Assembly (NCBI RefSeq): GCF_900078385.1
Contig: NZ_FLQR01000007.1
Location: 353,134 to 417,133 of the forward strand
Direction of reading: 5' to 3'
DNA: 64,000 nt
DNA from: an uncultured Microbacterium sp.
GTDB taxonomy: Bacteria; Actinomycetota; Actinomycetes; Actinomycetales; Microbacteriaceae
The notes beneath the pieces are model-generated. The model ran no database searches. It was not told the origin of the DNA and saw nothing but the letters and a program-made list of their open reading frames with translations. The number at the start of each line of letters is the position of its first letter. Position 1 is the stretch's first letter. The position numbers were made by a program, and so were the translations under genes. Positions 7,727 to 15,897 of the stretch are shown one piece after another.

Positions 7727-9147
7727 CCGCCCTGACCTCGACGACACCAGCGCTCACGAGCGCGACCGCTACCCAGCTCGCCGGCTGGTACCGCGACGGG
7801 AGCGTCTCGCCGGTCGAGGCGACGCAGGCCGCAATCGACGTTGCCGCTTCGGCGGGCGTGGCGCTGAACGCCGTTGCGATCATGAACGCAGAGCAAGCTC
7901 TCGAAGACGCCGCCTCGAGTGCCGCGCGTTGGGCGGCGGGAAACCCTCTCAGCGAGCTCGACGGCGTACCGGTATCGGTCAAGGACAGCTTCCCGATGGT
8001 CGGCCTCGAGCGCTGGCACGGCAGCAAGCTCAACGACGGAGCGCCCCCGTCCGTTCACGACGGAGCACCGGTGCGCCGCCTCCGCGAGGCGGGCGCGACC
8101 CTGTTCGCAAAAACGTCCATGCCCGACTTCGGACTCATCGGGGCGGGGGTGAGCTCGCAGTTCGGCATCATTCGCAATCCTTGGAACCCGGAGCTCAATC
8201 CAGGCGGCTCGTCGAGCGGCTCCGGCGCGCTCGTGGCGCTGGGCGCGGGTCCGCTTTCGGTCGGGACTGACATGGGCGGCTCGGTGCGGTTGCCGGCCGC
8301 GCTGTGCGGGCTCGTCGGCCTCAAACCGACGCAGGGGCGTATCGCGTACGACCCGCCGAAGCTCATCGGCAGCGCGGGTCCGATGGCGCGTACCGTGGCC
8401 GACGCCGCCGCCCTTCTTCGTGTGATCGGCAAGCCCGACCTCAGCGATCACCTCAGCCTCCCGGGTGCGTTCGAGTGGGACGGTGCCGTGCCGGCCTCCC
8501 TCGCCGGGGTCACGGTGGGGCTGCTGCTCGCGACCGACGTGCCGGGCGCCGTCGACGACGAGGTGGCCGAGGTCGTGCGAGCCCAGGCTGCTCTGCTCGC
8601 CGCACACGGCGCGACCGTCGTGCCGATCGAGGAGCCCCTCACGACCGCCGCCGACCGTGAGAGCTTCATGGCCGTGCTCTCCACACGGGGCCTGCCTGAG
8701 CTGCTCGCGGTGCCGGAGGACAAGTGGCCGCTGCTGCCGCCTCAGCTTCTCGAACAGCTTCTCAGCCGCACAGACATCACCGCGGTGCAGCACGTCGCGA
8801 ACGAGAAGAAGCTCGACGGTGTGCGCGCGAAGATCGCCGCGGTCCTGAACTCCTTCGATTACGTGCTGTCGCCGGTCACCCCGGTCGTCTCCTTCCCCGC
8901 CGAGAACGTGACGCCTGTGCGCAACGACTACTCGCTCGACCACATGGTCTTCACCTCGCCGTACAACCTGACGAGCCTCCCTGCCGGCACGGTGCCGGTG
9001 GCGATGTCGAGTTCCGGCATGCCGATCGGCGTGCAGGTCGGCGGACGCCGGTTCGACGACACGGGAGTGCTCGGAGTGCTCGCGCTGCTCGAACTGGGGC
9101 GCTCGTTCGACCTCGCGTTCCCCTACGCAGCGGCGTCGGGCGCATGA
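7723..9147 (+). CDS. amidase-signature family amidohydrolase
   Basis: This 474-aa hydrolase of the amidase signature family has the Ser-cisSer-Lys triad visible. Lys87 is in VSVKDSF, cis-Ser163 in GGSSSGSGA, and Ser187 in GTDMGGSVRLPAALCGLVG. The 24-residue distance between the serines equals that of fatty acid amide hydrolase. It cleaves a carboxamide; in this operon a natural job would be to release a primary amino alcohol from an N-acyl conjugate before phosphorylation (inference). ATG 7723 has GGAGGAA directly upstream and overlaps the HAD stop; the next gene overlaps its own stop. Confidence 0.88.
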   Translation: MTALTSTTPALTSATATQLAGWYRDGSVSPVEATQAAIDVAASAGVALNAVAIMNAEQALEDAASSAARWAAGNPLSELDGVPVSVKDSFPMVGLERWHGSKLNDGAPPSVHDGAPVRRLREAGATLFAKTSMPDFGLIGAGVSSQFGIIRNPWNPELNPGGSSSGSGALVALGAGPLSVGTDMGGSVRLPAALCGLVGLKPTQGRIAYDPPKLIGSAGPMARTVADAAALLRVIGKPDLSDHLSLPGAFEWDGAVPASLAGVTVGLLLATDVPGAVDDEVAEVVRAQAALLAAHGATVVPIEEPLTTAADRESFMAVLSTRGLPELLAVPEDKWPLLPPQLLEQLLSRTDITAVQHVANEKKLDGVRAKIAAVLNSFDYVLSPVTPVVSFPAENVTPVRNDYSLDHMVFTSPYNLTSLPAGTVPVAMSSSGMPIGVQVGGRRFDDTGVLGVLALLELGRSFDLAFPYAAASGA

Positions 9148-10061
9148 GTGCAGCGCTGAACGGCCTGCCGAGCGAGTGGGCAGACCTTTCCTGGCAGCCC
9201 ACGGGCATCGGCGCGGGGCTGCTCAGCTGGCAGGGCGCGTCCCATGAGAGCTGGCGCGCAACGACCGGTGCCGGCGTCACCGTGCTCGCGAAGGCTCCAC
9301 GGCCGCACGCGGTAGGCACAGCGGCGGCTCGCGCGAGGCTCGCCGCATCCGAGGCAGGGGTCGGTCCGCAGATCCTCGCCATGGATGCGGACGGCGGGGT
9401 CACGGTCGAGCGTGCGCTCGACGAGCGCTGGCGCGTCGCTACCGGCCTGCGCCTGCAGGCCCCGGGCGCAGTTTCCGCGCTGGCCGTGGCCCGCCGGAGG
9501 TTCCGGGAGTCGGGCGCCGATCTTCCGGCGCGTGATCTCGGCGCGGAAGCTCAGACGATGCTCGACGACTTGGCGGCCGTCGGCGCACCACAGCCGCTCG
9601 CGCTCGCGCCGGTCGCCTCCGCATTGCCCGGGCTGCGCGCAGCCGTCGCCGATGGTCCCGCTCCGGTGCCGTCGTGGCTGTCGTCGGAGCTCTCCGACAT
9701 CCAGGTCGGCCCAGACGGGACGGTGATGCTCACCGGCGGCACCACCGCGGGACTGGCCGACCCGCTCGCGGACGTTGGCAGCATCCTCACCGAGGTATCG
9801 CCCACCGTCCTGCCGGCCGAGGAGGCGTTCCTGCTCTTGTGGGGGAGTGATCACCCCGGCGCGTTCGCCCGCGCCCGCCTCTGGGGGACGATCACCGACC
9901 TCTGGGTGCTGCTGCGGGCCCTGCGTGCCCATGCGCTGGAGCCGGACGCAGAGGTCGGTTACCTCGGTTACCTCATGTTCCGCATCTGGCACGCGGAGCA
10001 TCCTGTGCTGACGGGAGAGATCGACGCGCTCATCGCGCGGGCGGGGGAGGGATGGGAATGA
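9144..10061 (+). CDS. kinase-fold protein lacking catalytic residues (pseudokinase)
   Basis: This 305-aa protein resembles the choline/aminoglycoside kinase encoded next door, including the C-terminal LWGTITDLWVLLRAL helix region. Residues 176-215 align without gaps to the catalytic loop of that neighbour, but every catalytic position is changed. The Brenner-type H-N-D is W178-L179-S180, the metal-binding Asn is D185, and the D-F-D metal site is G198-G-T200. The N-lobe keeps a possible lysine (VLAKAPRP). Length and reading frame are intact and both junctions are ATGA overlaps, so it is maintained rather than decaying. A regulatory or scaffold partner of the active kinase, or a small-molecule sensor, is plausible. 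Confidence 0.75.
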   Translation: MSAALNGLPSEWADLSWQPTGIGAGLLSWQGASHESWRATTGAGVTVLAKAPRPHAVGTAAARARLAASEAGVGPQILAMDADGGVTVERALDERWRVATGLRLQAPGAVSALAVARRRFRESGADLPARDLGAEAQTMLDDLAAVGAPQPLALAPVASALPGLRAAVADGPAPVPSWLSSELSDIQVGPDGTVMLTGGTTAGLADPLADVGSILTEVSPTVLPAEEAFLLLWGSDHPGAFARARLWGTITDLWVLLRALRAHALEPDAEVGYLGYLMFRIWHAEHPVLTGEIDALIARAGEGWE

Positions 10062-10996
10062 CGAATACGACGATGACGTGGCACGCACTCGACGCGCTCA
10101 CCCTTGCCCGCACGGTGCCGGACCTGCCGGCATGGCCGTTCGGCACCGATCTGCGCATGGAACGGATCTCCTCGGGCACGACCAACGTGAACTGGCGGAT
10201 GATCTCGGACGACGGCATCCGGTTCCTCAAGGTCCCCGGCCACGGGGCCGAGGCGTTCGTGGACCGGCAGATCGCTCACGAGGCCGCTCTTGTAGCTGCG
10301 GCGACCGGCGTCGGCCCTGCCGTACTGTTCTTCGACGACGCGACCGGCATCGAGGTGACCGCGTTTTTGGACGGATACCGCTCTTCAGGAGCGGGCGACC
10401 TGCTGTCGCCGACGGGCATGTCGGAGGTGATGCGCCTCTACCGTCAACTCCACGGCGGCGAGCTGCTCTCGGTCACGAAGACGCTGTTCGACATGATCGA
10501 CGAGCACCAGGCGCAGATCGCCGAGACCGGCCGCCGACTGCAGCCCTATCAGATCGAGGTGCAGGAGCGATGGCGGCCGATCCAGGAGCGCTATCTCGCC
10601 GGCGGGCTGGAACTCGTGCCCGGGCACAATGACCCGAATCCTCCGAACTTCATGGTGAAGCCGGATGCGCCGATGATGCTGATCGACTTCGACTACGCCG
10701 CCAACACCGACCGCTACTACGAGCTGGGCGCATACCTGACGATCCTCGGCATCCCCCGAGACCTCGGGCGGACGCTGTTCGCGCAGTACTCGGGCGCGGA
10801 GCCGACCGAGAGCCAGCTCGCGCGGCTCTATCTCTCCGGCGTCGGCACGCTCGTGAAGTGGGGCCACTGGGCGCTGTACAACTCGGTCGTGCGCGACATC
10901 GACTTCGACTATGAGAAGTACGGCGCCGGAATGCTGCTGGGAGCGCTGACGATGCTCACGAGTGAGGAGTGCGCGCGGGCCGTCGACGCACTGTAA
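10058..10996 (+). CDS. APH/choline-kinase-family small-molecule kinase
   Basis: This 312-aa kinase of the aminoglycoside phosphotransferase/choline kinase fold has an intact active site. It shows an N-lobe lysine in IRFLKVPG, the catalytic loop H190-N-D192-P-N-x-x-N197-F, and the metal-binding D210-F-D212. It would phosphorylate a hydroxyl group. Next to a phospho-lyase-like PLP enzyme the likely substrate is an amino alcohol such as ethanolamine, 1-amino-2-propanol or hydroxylysine. Of three candidate ATGs (10052, 10058, 10073), 10058 forms the ATGA overlap used by the rest of the operon and lies about eight bases from GGGGGAGGG. It is the last gene of the operon. Confidence 0.82.
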   Translation: MTNTTMTWHALDALTLARTVPDLPAWPFGTDLRMERISSGTTNVNWRMISDDGIRFLKVPGHGAEAFVDRQIAHEAALVAAATGVGPAVLFFDDATGIEVTAFLDGYRSSGAGDLLSPTGMSEVMRLYRQLHGGELLSVTKTLFDMIDEHQAQIAETGRRLQPYQIEVQERWRPIQERYLAGGLELVPGHNDPNPPNFMVKPDAPMMLIDFDYAANTDRYYELGAYLTILGIPRDLGRTLFAQYSGAEPTESQLARLYLSGVGTLVKWGHWALYNSVVRDIDFDYEKYGAGMLLGALTMLTSEECARAVDAL

Positions 10997-11125
10997 CGAT
11001 GTGCTGACGCACGGAGACCGAGCAGCCCCGCACCACCTGGCGGCGTCGTCGCGGGAGCTATCGGTACGCGGGCGACGAACGCGGTTCCGTTTGACGCATG
11101 AGGCGCGCACCGCGACGCTTGCTCC

Positions 11126-11515
11126 ATGCGCGCCAAGGTCACGAGTGTCGACGAGTTCCTCGCGTCCCTCGACCCACCACAGCGGGGGCAGGTCAGCGCA
11201 CTGCGGCGACTCATCCTGGAGACAGCGCCGGGGCTGGTCGAGCACATCAAGTGGAACTCGCCCAGCTACGTGCACGACGGCGTCGACCGGCTCACCATGC
11301 GGGTGCGCCACGGTGCGCACCCCGTCCAGCTCATCCTGCACATGGACACCGCGCGCGCGGAGGATCGGCAGGGTCGGCCGGTCATGCCGGACGATGGCGG
11401 CCTCGTCCGATGGGTCTCGGACATTCGCGGTGTGGTCACCATCGAGTCGAGCATGTTGACGGGCTCGGGGACCGACCTCTCCAGAGTGATCGGTCGGCGG
11501 CTGCGCACGCGCTGA
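11126..11515 (+). CDS. DUF1801 domain protein
   Basis: This 129-aa soluble protein of the DUF1801/YdhG-like family carries the conserved IKWNSPSY motif near residues 35-42. The family is alpha/beta and functionally uncharacterised, and some members sit with stress or iron genes. The start is probably leaderless: GACGCT ends six bases before the ATG and no ribosome site is visible. It is monocistronic. The 129-bp gap before it contains nothing else I can identify. Confidence 0.8.
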   Translation: MRAKVTSVDEFLASLDPPQRGQVSALRRLILETAPGLVEHIKWNSPSYVHDGVDRLTMRVRHGAHPVQLILHMDTARAEDRQGRPVMPDDGGLVRWVSDIRGVVTIESSMLTGSGTDLSRVIGRRLRTR

Positions 11516-11549
11516 CCACAGTCACGACGACCGCGTACGCTCGCGTGAC

Positions 11550-12749
11550 ATGAGCGTCAACGACCGCGACCACGACATCGTCTTACTGGGGGCGTCGGGA
11601 TTCGTGGGTCGATACACGGCGCGGCATCTGGCGGCGTCGGCGCCCGACGGCGCGCGCATCGCGATCGCGGGGCGATCCCGCGCCCGGTTGCAGGCGGTCA
11701 ACCGGGAGCTGGGAGCCGACTGGCCGATCGTCGAGGTCGATACCGGCGACGACGCCGCGGTCGCCCGCTTGGCGGCATCCACGTCGGTGATCGCGACGAC
11801 AGTCGGCCCCTACCTGCGCTACGGCGTGGGCGTGGTCTCCGCGTGTGCCCGCGCCGGCACGTCGTACGCCGACCTCTCGGGCGAGAGCGTCTTCGTCGCC
11901 CGCAGTATCGAGCGCAACCACGACGCCGCAGCGAACAGCGGTGCCCGGATCGTCCACTCGTGCGGCTTCGACTCGATCCCCTCCGACCTCGGCCTGGGCC
12001 TCGCCCACCGGGCCGTCGGCGGCGTGCCGATCGTCGCCGCGACCCTGCGAGTGAGGTTGCTGCACGGCGGCGTCAGCGGCGGCACCATCGACTCCCTGCG
12101 TCAGCAGATGCAGGAAGCGAGATCGGATCCCGCTGCCCGCCGTCTCATCGCCGACCCGTACGCCCTGACCCCCGGGCCGTCCGTCCGGCTTCCCGGGCAC
12201 CGCGCCACCGGGTGGGGCACGGAGCGCGGCGTCTGGCAGGCGCCGTTCGTCATGGGCGCCTACAACCAGCAGATCATCCAGCGCAGCAACTACCTGACCG
12301 GGTGGAGCTACGGGGAGCTCATGCAGTATCGCGAGGTCGTGGCGACCGGCCGCGGGCTCCCCGGGTTCGTGCGGGCAGGGGCGATCAGCGCGGGGACCGC
12401 GGCCCTCGTCGCGGGGCTGTCCTTTCCGCCGACCCGCGCGCTCCTCGACCGGGTCCTTCCCGCACCGGGCAGCGGCCCGAGCGCGGACGCGATCGAGCAC
12501 GGGCGCTTCGCGCTCGACGTCGACGTCTATCCCGTCGAGGGTCAGCCGGTTCGCGCGCGCGTCGCTGCCCCGTTCGATCCCGGCTACGGAGGCACCGGCG
12601 TGATGCTCGGCGAGTCAGCGCTCAGTCTCGCGTTCGACGAGCTTCCCGAGCACGCCGGCGTGCTGACGCCGATGGTCGCGATGGGGGAGTCGCTGGCGCA
12701 GCGGCTCCGCAATCGACGGTTCACCCTGGACGTCGGCGCCGTCCACTAG
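11550..12749 (+). CDS. saccharopine-dehydrogenase-like NAD(P)-binding protein
   Basis: This 399-aa protein has an N-terminal Rossmann motif, IVLLGASGFVGRYTARHL, and the saccharopine-dehydrogenase/trans-acting enoyl reductase pattern VGPYLRYGVGVVSACARAGTSYADLSGE and CGFDSIPSDLG. Mycobacterial relatives include Rv2449c and the enoyl reductase Rv2953, which acts on polyketide lipids. The substrate here is unknown, and lysine metabolism is unlikely because neighbours are unrelated. A TACGCT box eight bases before the ATG suggests a one- or two-base leader. It is convergent with the LysR gene. Confidence 0.8.
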   Translation: MSVNDRDHDIVLLGASGFVGRYTARHLAASAPDGARIAIAGRSRARLQAVNRELGADWPIVEVDTGDDAAVARLAASTSVIATTVGPYLRYGVGVVSACARAGTSYADLSGESVFVARSIERNHDAAANSGARIVHSCGFDSIPSDLGLGLAHRAVGGVPIVAATLRVRLLHGGVSGGTIDSLRQQMQEARSDPAARRLIADPYALTPGPSVRLPGHRATGWGTERGVWQAPFVMGAYNQQIIQRSNYLTGWSYGELMQYREVVATGRGLPGFVRAGAISAGTAALVAGLSFPPTRALLDRVLPAPGSGPSADAIEHGRFALDVDVYPVEGQPVRARVAAPFDPGYGGTGVMLGESALSLAFDELPEHAGVLTPMVAMGESLAQRLRNRRFTLDVGAVH

Positions 12750-12818
12750 TCCGACCGTGCTCCAAGGCGAGCATCCCTCCAGCGGCGACCGCTGCGCACA
12801 CGCTGACAGATCGCGTGG

Positions 12819-13766
12819 CTAGCGGCCCGACGCCTCACGCAGCGAGCGCACGACCTCACCCACGGCGGGCATCGCCACGCCTCCTGGACGCGTCAGCGCC
12901 ATGACACGCCGGGGCGGCTCGCCGTCGATCGGCACGGTGGCGACCGCGGGGTTCCGGCTCGCGGCCAATGCGAGGCGCGGCAGCACCGCCACCGCGAGGT
13001 CGTCGGCGACGAGCGCCTGCACCACGACGTAGTCGTCCGTGCTGTGCCGGATGTCGGGCGTGAACCCGCGCCGCGCAGCGGAGTGCAGCAGGTGTCTACG
13101 GCAGTTGACGCACCCCGCGACCCACCGCGCGTCGGCGAGGTCCGCCAGGTCCATGGCATCCGACTGCGCGTGCGGATGGGATGCCGGCAGCACCGCCATC
13201 AACGGATCGTCGGCGAGCGGCTGCGCCGTGAACCCGTTGAGGTCGTGCTGCTCCTCGGCGTACTCGAAGATGATCGCGATGTCGCACTCGCCGCGGGCGA
13301 GGCTGCGCATCGCCTCGGGCGGCTCGAGCTGTGTCAGCTCGAGCTGCAGTCCGGCGTTCGTGTCCGCGAGCGCGCGCACGGCGGGGGAGACGATCGTCGC
13401 CATCGCCGACGGAAACGCGACCACCCGCACCACGCCCGCCTCGGCCTGTGCGTGGGCCCGCATCGCACGCTCGGCGTCGTGGAGCACGGCGGCCACGGCA
13501 TCCGCGTGGCGCAGCAGATCATGGCCGGCCGACGTCAGCTCGATGCCGCGACCGCGGCGCGCGATCAGCGGCACCCCGTGGGTGCGCTCGAGCCGTCGGA
13601 CGTGCTGGCTCACGGCCGGCTGCGTCCACGCGAGCGCCGCAGCGGCCGCGCTCATCGAGCCGTAACGGCCCACGGCGCGGAACACCATCAGCGACCGCGG
13701 GTCGAGCGAGGGCTCCCGGCCGTCGTCCGGGTCGACGAAGCCGATCGTGTCGTCCGCATGGCTCAT
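12819..13766 (-). CDS. LysR-family transcriptional regulator
   Basis: This is a 315-aa LysR regulator. The N-terminal HTH is unmistakable (MVFRAVGRYGSMSAAAAALAWTQPAVSQHVRRLE), and a LysR substrate-binding domain follows, with an unusual Cys pair (WVAGCVNCRRHLL) in the effector lobe. It is divergent from the racemase gene, which it probably controls. On the minus strand GACTAT lies ten bases before the ATG, giving a leader of about four bases. An upstream extension of about 30 residues before the HTH is acidic and unusual in length. Confidence 0.88.
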   Translation of the reverse strand: MSHADDTIGFVDPDDGREPSLDPRSLMVFRAVGRYGSMSAAAAALAWTQPAVSQHVRRLERTHGVPLIARRGRGIELTSAGHDLLRHADAVAAVLHDAERAMRAHAQAEAGVVRVVAFPSAMATIVSPAVRALADTNAGLQLELTQLEPPEAMRSLARGECDIAIIFEYAEEQHDLNGFTAQPLADDPLMAVLPASHPHAQSDAMDLADLADARWVAGCVNCRRHLLHSAARRGFTPDIRHSTDDYVVVQALVADDLAVAVLPRLALAASRNPAVATVPIDGEPPRRVMALTRPGGVAMPAVGEVVRSLREASGR

Positions 13767-13775
13767 CGCTCACCT

Positions 13776-13809
13776 CATAGTCAGGCTTTGGTCTCGTCCA
13801 ACAACTATG
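13776..13809. promoter_or_regulatory. divergent overlapping promoters / LysR operator
   Basis: CATAGT (13776-13781) and ACTATG (13804-13809) form an inverted repeat, with inner TTGG/CCAA arms around a TCTCGT centre. The outer arms double as -10 boxes: GACTAT on the minus strand for the LysR gene and AACTAT on the plus strand for the racemase. Each -35 region therefore falls on the other promoter's -10, so the two would compete. Confidence 0.5.
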
Positions 13810-13868
13810 GCGTAGACCGCACGTCTGCGTGCCGGGAGGATCGAGAGCAGACGACGGAGGAGGCGGTC

Positions 13869-14558
13869 ATGAAGACCATCGGGATGCTGGGCGGCATGAG
13901 CTGGGAATCGACGGAGCTGTACTACCGGCTCGCGAACCAGCACGTCCGCGAGCGTCTGGGCGGACTCCACTCCGCGCCGGTGCTGCTCGACTCCCTCGAC
14001 TTCGACGAGATCGCCGGCATGCAGCGGCGGGACGACTGGGCTGCGGCCGGGCGCCTGCTCGGCGAGCGGGCGCGCGGCCTCCAGGCGGGCGGCGCCGACA
14101 TGATCGTGCTGTGCACGAACACGATGCACAAGGTCATCGGCGACATCGAGGCCGCTGTCGACGTCCCCGTCCTCCACATCGCGGATGCCGCGGCGGCGGC
14201 CATCGCGGCGCGCGGCATCGGGCGGGCAGGCCTGTTGGGCACGGCGTTCACGATGGAGCAGGACTTCTACCGCCGGCGGCTCGCTGCGCACGGCATCGAG
14301 GTCGTCGTGCCCGACGCCGACGACCGCGCGCTCGTGCACCGCGTCATCTTCGAGGAGCTCGTGCACGGCATCGTCGATGACGACTCGCGCGACGCGTACC
14401 GCGGCGTCGTCGACCGGCTCGTCGAGCGTGGCGCGGAGGGGATCATCCTCGGCTGCACCGAGATCGAGCTGCTGCTGTGCCAGGACGACATCGCGGTGCC
14501 GGTGTTCCCCACCGCCGCTCTCCACGTCGCCGCGGCGGTGGAGGCGGCGCTGGCCTGA
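13869..14558 (+). CDS. aspartate/glutamate racemase family protein
   Basis: This 229-aa member of the Asp/Glu/hydantoin racemase superfamily begins with the typical KTIGMLGGMSWEST. Both catalytic cysteines are present, in VLCTNTMHK and ILGCTEIELL, so it should use a two-base mechanism. YgeA- and aspartate-racemase-like proteins share this start; the exact amino acid is not readable. GGAGGAGG five bases before ATG 13869 makes the start certain. It is divergent from a LysR regulator that is the likely controller, and convergent with the TetR gene 13 bp away. Confidence 0.88.
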   Translation: MKTIGMLGGMSWESTELYYRLANQHVRERLGGLHSAPVLLDSLDFDEIAGMQRRDDWAAAGRLLGERARGLQAGGADMIVLCTNTMHKVIGDIEAAVDVPVLHIADAAAAAIAARGIGRAGLLGTAFTMEQDFYRRRLAAHGIEVVVPDADDRALVHRVIFEELVHGIVDDDSRDAYRGVVDRLVERGAEGIILGCTEIELLLCQDDIAVPVFPTAALHVAAAVEAALA

Positions 14559-14571
14559 CCCGCCAGCGTGG

Positions 14572-15243
14572 CTACGCGGAAGCGCGGAGGGGCTCGAGGG
14601 CGGCGAGGATGAGGTCGAGGCCGAAGGCGAACTCCTCGGTCGGGTCGTAGCCGGCGGCGACGAGCCCCGCCGCGGACTCGTTGAGGTAGGGGAACTCGTC
14701 GGGAGGAAGCTGGGGCAGGTAGACGTCCTCGGCCAGGTCCGCGAGCTCATCGGCCGTGTCGAAGGGCAGGCTGGCTGCCTGCAGGGCGTGACCGTAGACA
14801 TAGCTGTCGAGCAGCCAGTTGGCGTGCGTCGCCATCAGCACCGAGAAGCCGGCCGTCCGCAGGCATGCGGTGACTGCTTCGTGGTGGCGGAGATTCGCGG
14901 GGCCCGGTGAGGTCCGCGACTCCATCAGACCGATCGCCCACGGGTGGCGCGCGAGGACCTGCCGGGCGGATACCGCCCGCTCTCGCATCGCCGACTGCCA
15001 GTCGGTGCCTTCGGGTGGGAAATCGATCTCGTCGAACACGGTGTCGATCATGGCGTCCAGCAGCTCGTCCTTGTTCGCCACGTAGTGGTACAGCGACATG
15101 GCGCCCGCGCCGAGCGCGCTCGCCAGCCGTCGCATGCTCAGCCCGTCCACCCCCTCGCGGTCGGCGAGCCGGACCGCCTCGGCCACCACCCGCGGCTTGC
15201 TGAGGCCCGCGTCTGACGAGACCGGGCGCTCCCTTGCAGACAT
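14572..15243 (-). CDS. TetR-family repressor
   Basis: This 223-aa repressor has an N-terminal HTH, VVAEAVRLADREGVDGLSMRRLASALGAGAMSLYHYVANKDELLDAMID, and a C-terminal all-helical domain of the tetracycline-repressor type (TetR_C). ATG 15243 is chosen because GAGGAG lies four bases upstream; a further ATG at 15294 would run through the promoter and first operator. It is divergent from a small membrane protein, with three near-identical operator repeats in between. Autoregulation plus control of that gene is expected. Confidence 0.88.
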   Translation of the reverse strand: MSARERPVSSDAGLSKPRVVAEAVRLADREGVDGLSMRRLASALGAGAMSLYHYVANKDELLDAMIDTVFDEIDFPPEGTDWQSAMRERAVSARQVLARHPWAIGLMESRTSPGPANLRHHEAVTACLRTAGFSVLMATHANWLLDSYVYGHALQAASLPFDTADELADLAEDVYLPQLPPDEFPYLNESAAGLVAAGYDPTEEFAFGLDLILAALEPLRASA

Positions 15244-15268
15244 CGGTCTCCTCGCTCGCTGGACAGGC

Positions 15269-15297
15269 TTGACAATCGTACAGCGTACGGTCATAGT
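15269..15297 (+). promoter_or_regulatory. promoter TTGACA-N17-CATAGT
   Basis: A consensus -35 (TTGACA, 15269-15274) is followed 17 bases later by CATAGT (15292-15297), driving the membrane-protein gene at 15391. This is the best sigma-70-type promoter in the window, and operator repeats overlap its spacer and -10. Confidence 0.7.
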
Positions 15298-15321
15298 ACA
15301 GCGTACGACGTACAGTGTACG
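15277..15321. promoter_or_regulatory. three TetR operator repeats (GTAC-N3-GTAC)
   Basis: GTACAGCGTAC occurs at 15278-15288 and 15296-15306, and GTACAGTGTAC at 15310-15320, mostly flanked by C and G. Starts are 18 and 14 bp apart. The first lies in the promoter spacer, the second on the -10/start region, and the third downstream. They are the evident binding sites for the divergent TetR protein. Confidence 0.75.
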
Positions 15322-15390
15322 AAGACTGGATGTCGCGATCAGAACCGCCCCACGCCGGGGGCGGACCGCTCCTCTCGGAAAGAAGAACCG

Positions 15391-15879
15391 ATGACCACCC
15401 GAACGAACACCCCGAACCCGCTCGACAACGCTCCGCTCCCCGTGCGGCCCCGGCTCGCCGCCGCGTGGACGAGCTTCGTCTTCCTCTACGCCTACGTCGA
15501 CATCCTCAACTTCTACAAGCCGGGTGTGCTCGACGGCATCCTGGACGGCCTCATCTGGAGGTTCGACATCAGCTCGACGCTGGTGACGATCTTCCTCGTG
15601 TCCGTGTCGATCCCCGCCCTGATGGTGGTGCTCTCCATGACGCTGCCCGCCCGGGTGAACCGCGTCACGAACCTCGTCGTCGCAGCGCTCCTCATCCCCT
15701 ACTCCCTCTTCAATGCAGCAGGGGCGACCTGGGAGTGGGCCGCCTTCTACGGCATCTCCATCGGCATCGAGGTGCTGCTCCTCGCGTTCATCCTGCGCTC
15801 CGCCTGGGCATGGCCGCGCGCGACCGCCGTGCCCGCCGCTCCCGTGACGAAAGACCCTCGGCAGCAGGTGTCCGTGTGA
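15391..15879 (+). CDS. small four-helix membrane protein (DUF6326-like)
   Basis: This 162-aa membrane protein has four hydrophobic segments and the motif YAYVDILNFYKPGVLDG in the first. From memory it resembles the DUF6326 family, of unknown function. AGAAGAA lies upstream of ATG 15391. It is transcribed from a strong promoter covered by three TetR operators, so it is probably induced by whatever ligand the TetR protein senses. No transport or enzyme motif is visible. The C-terminal tail is short and cytoplasmic. Confidence 0.72.
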   Translation: MTTRTNTPNPLDNAPLPVRPRLAAAWTSFVFLYAYVDILNFYKPGVLDGILDGLIWRFDISSTLVTIFLVSVSIPALMVVLSMTLPARVNRVTNLVVAALLIPYSLFNAAGATWEWAAFYGISIGIEVLLLAFILRSAWAWPRATAVPAAPVTKDPRQQVSV

Positions 15880-15897
15880 GCCGACGCCGTGAGGCTC

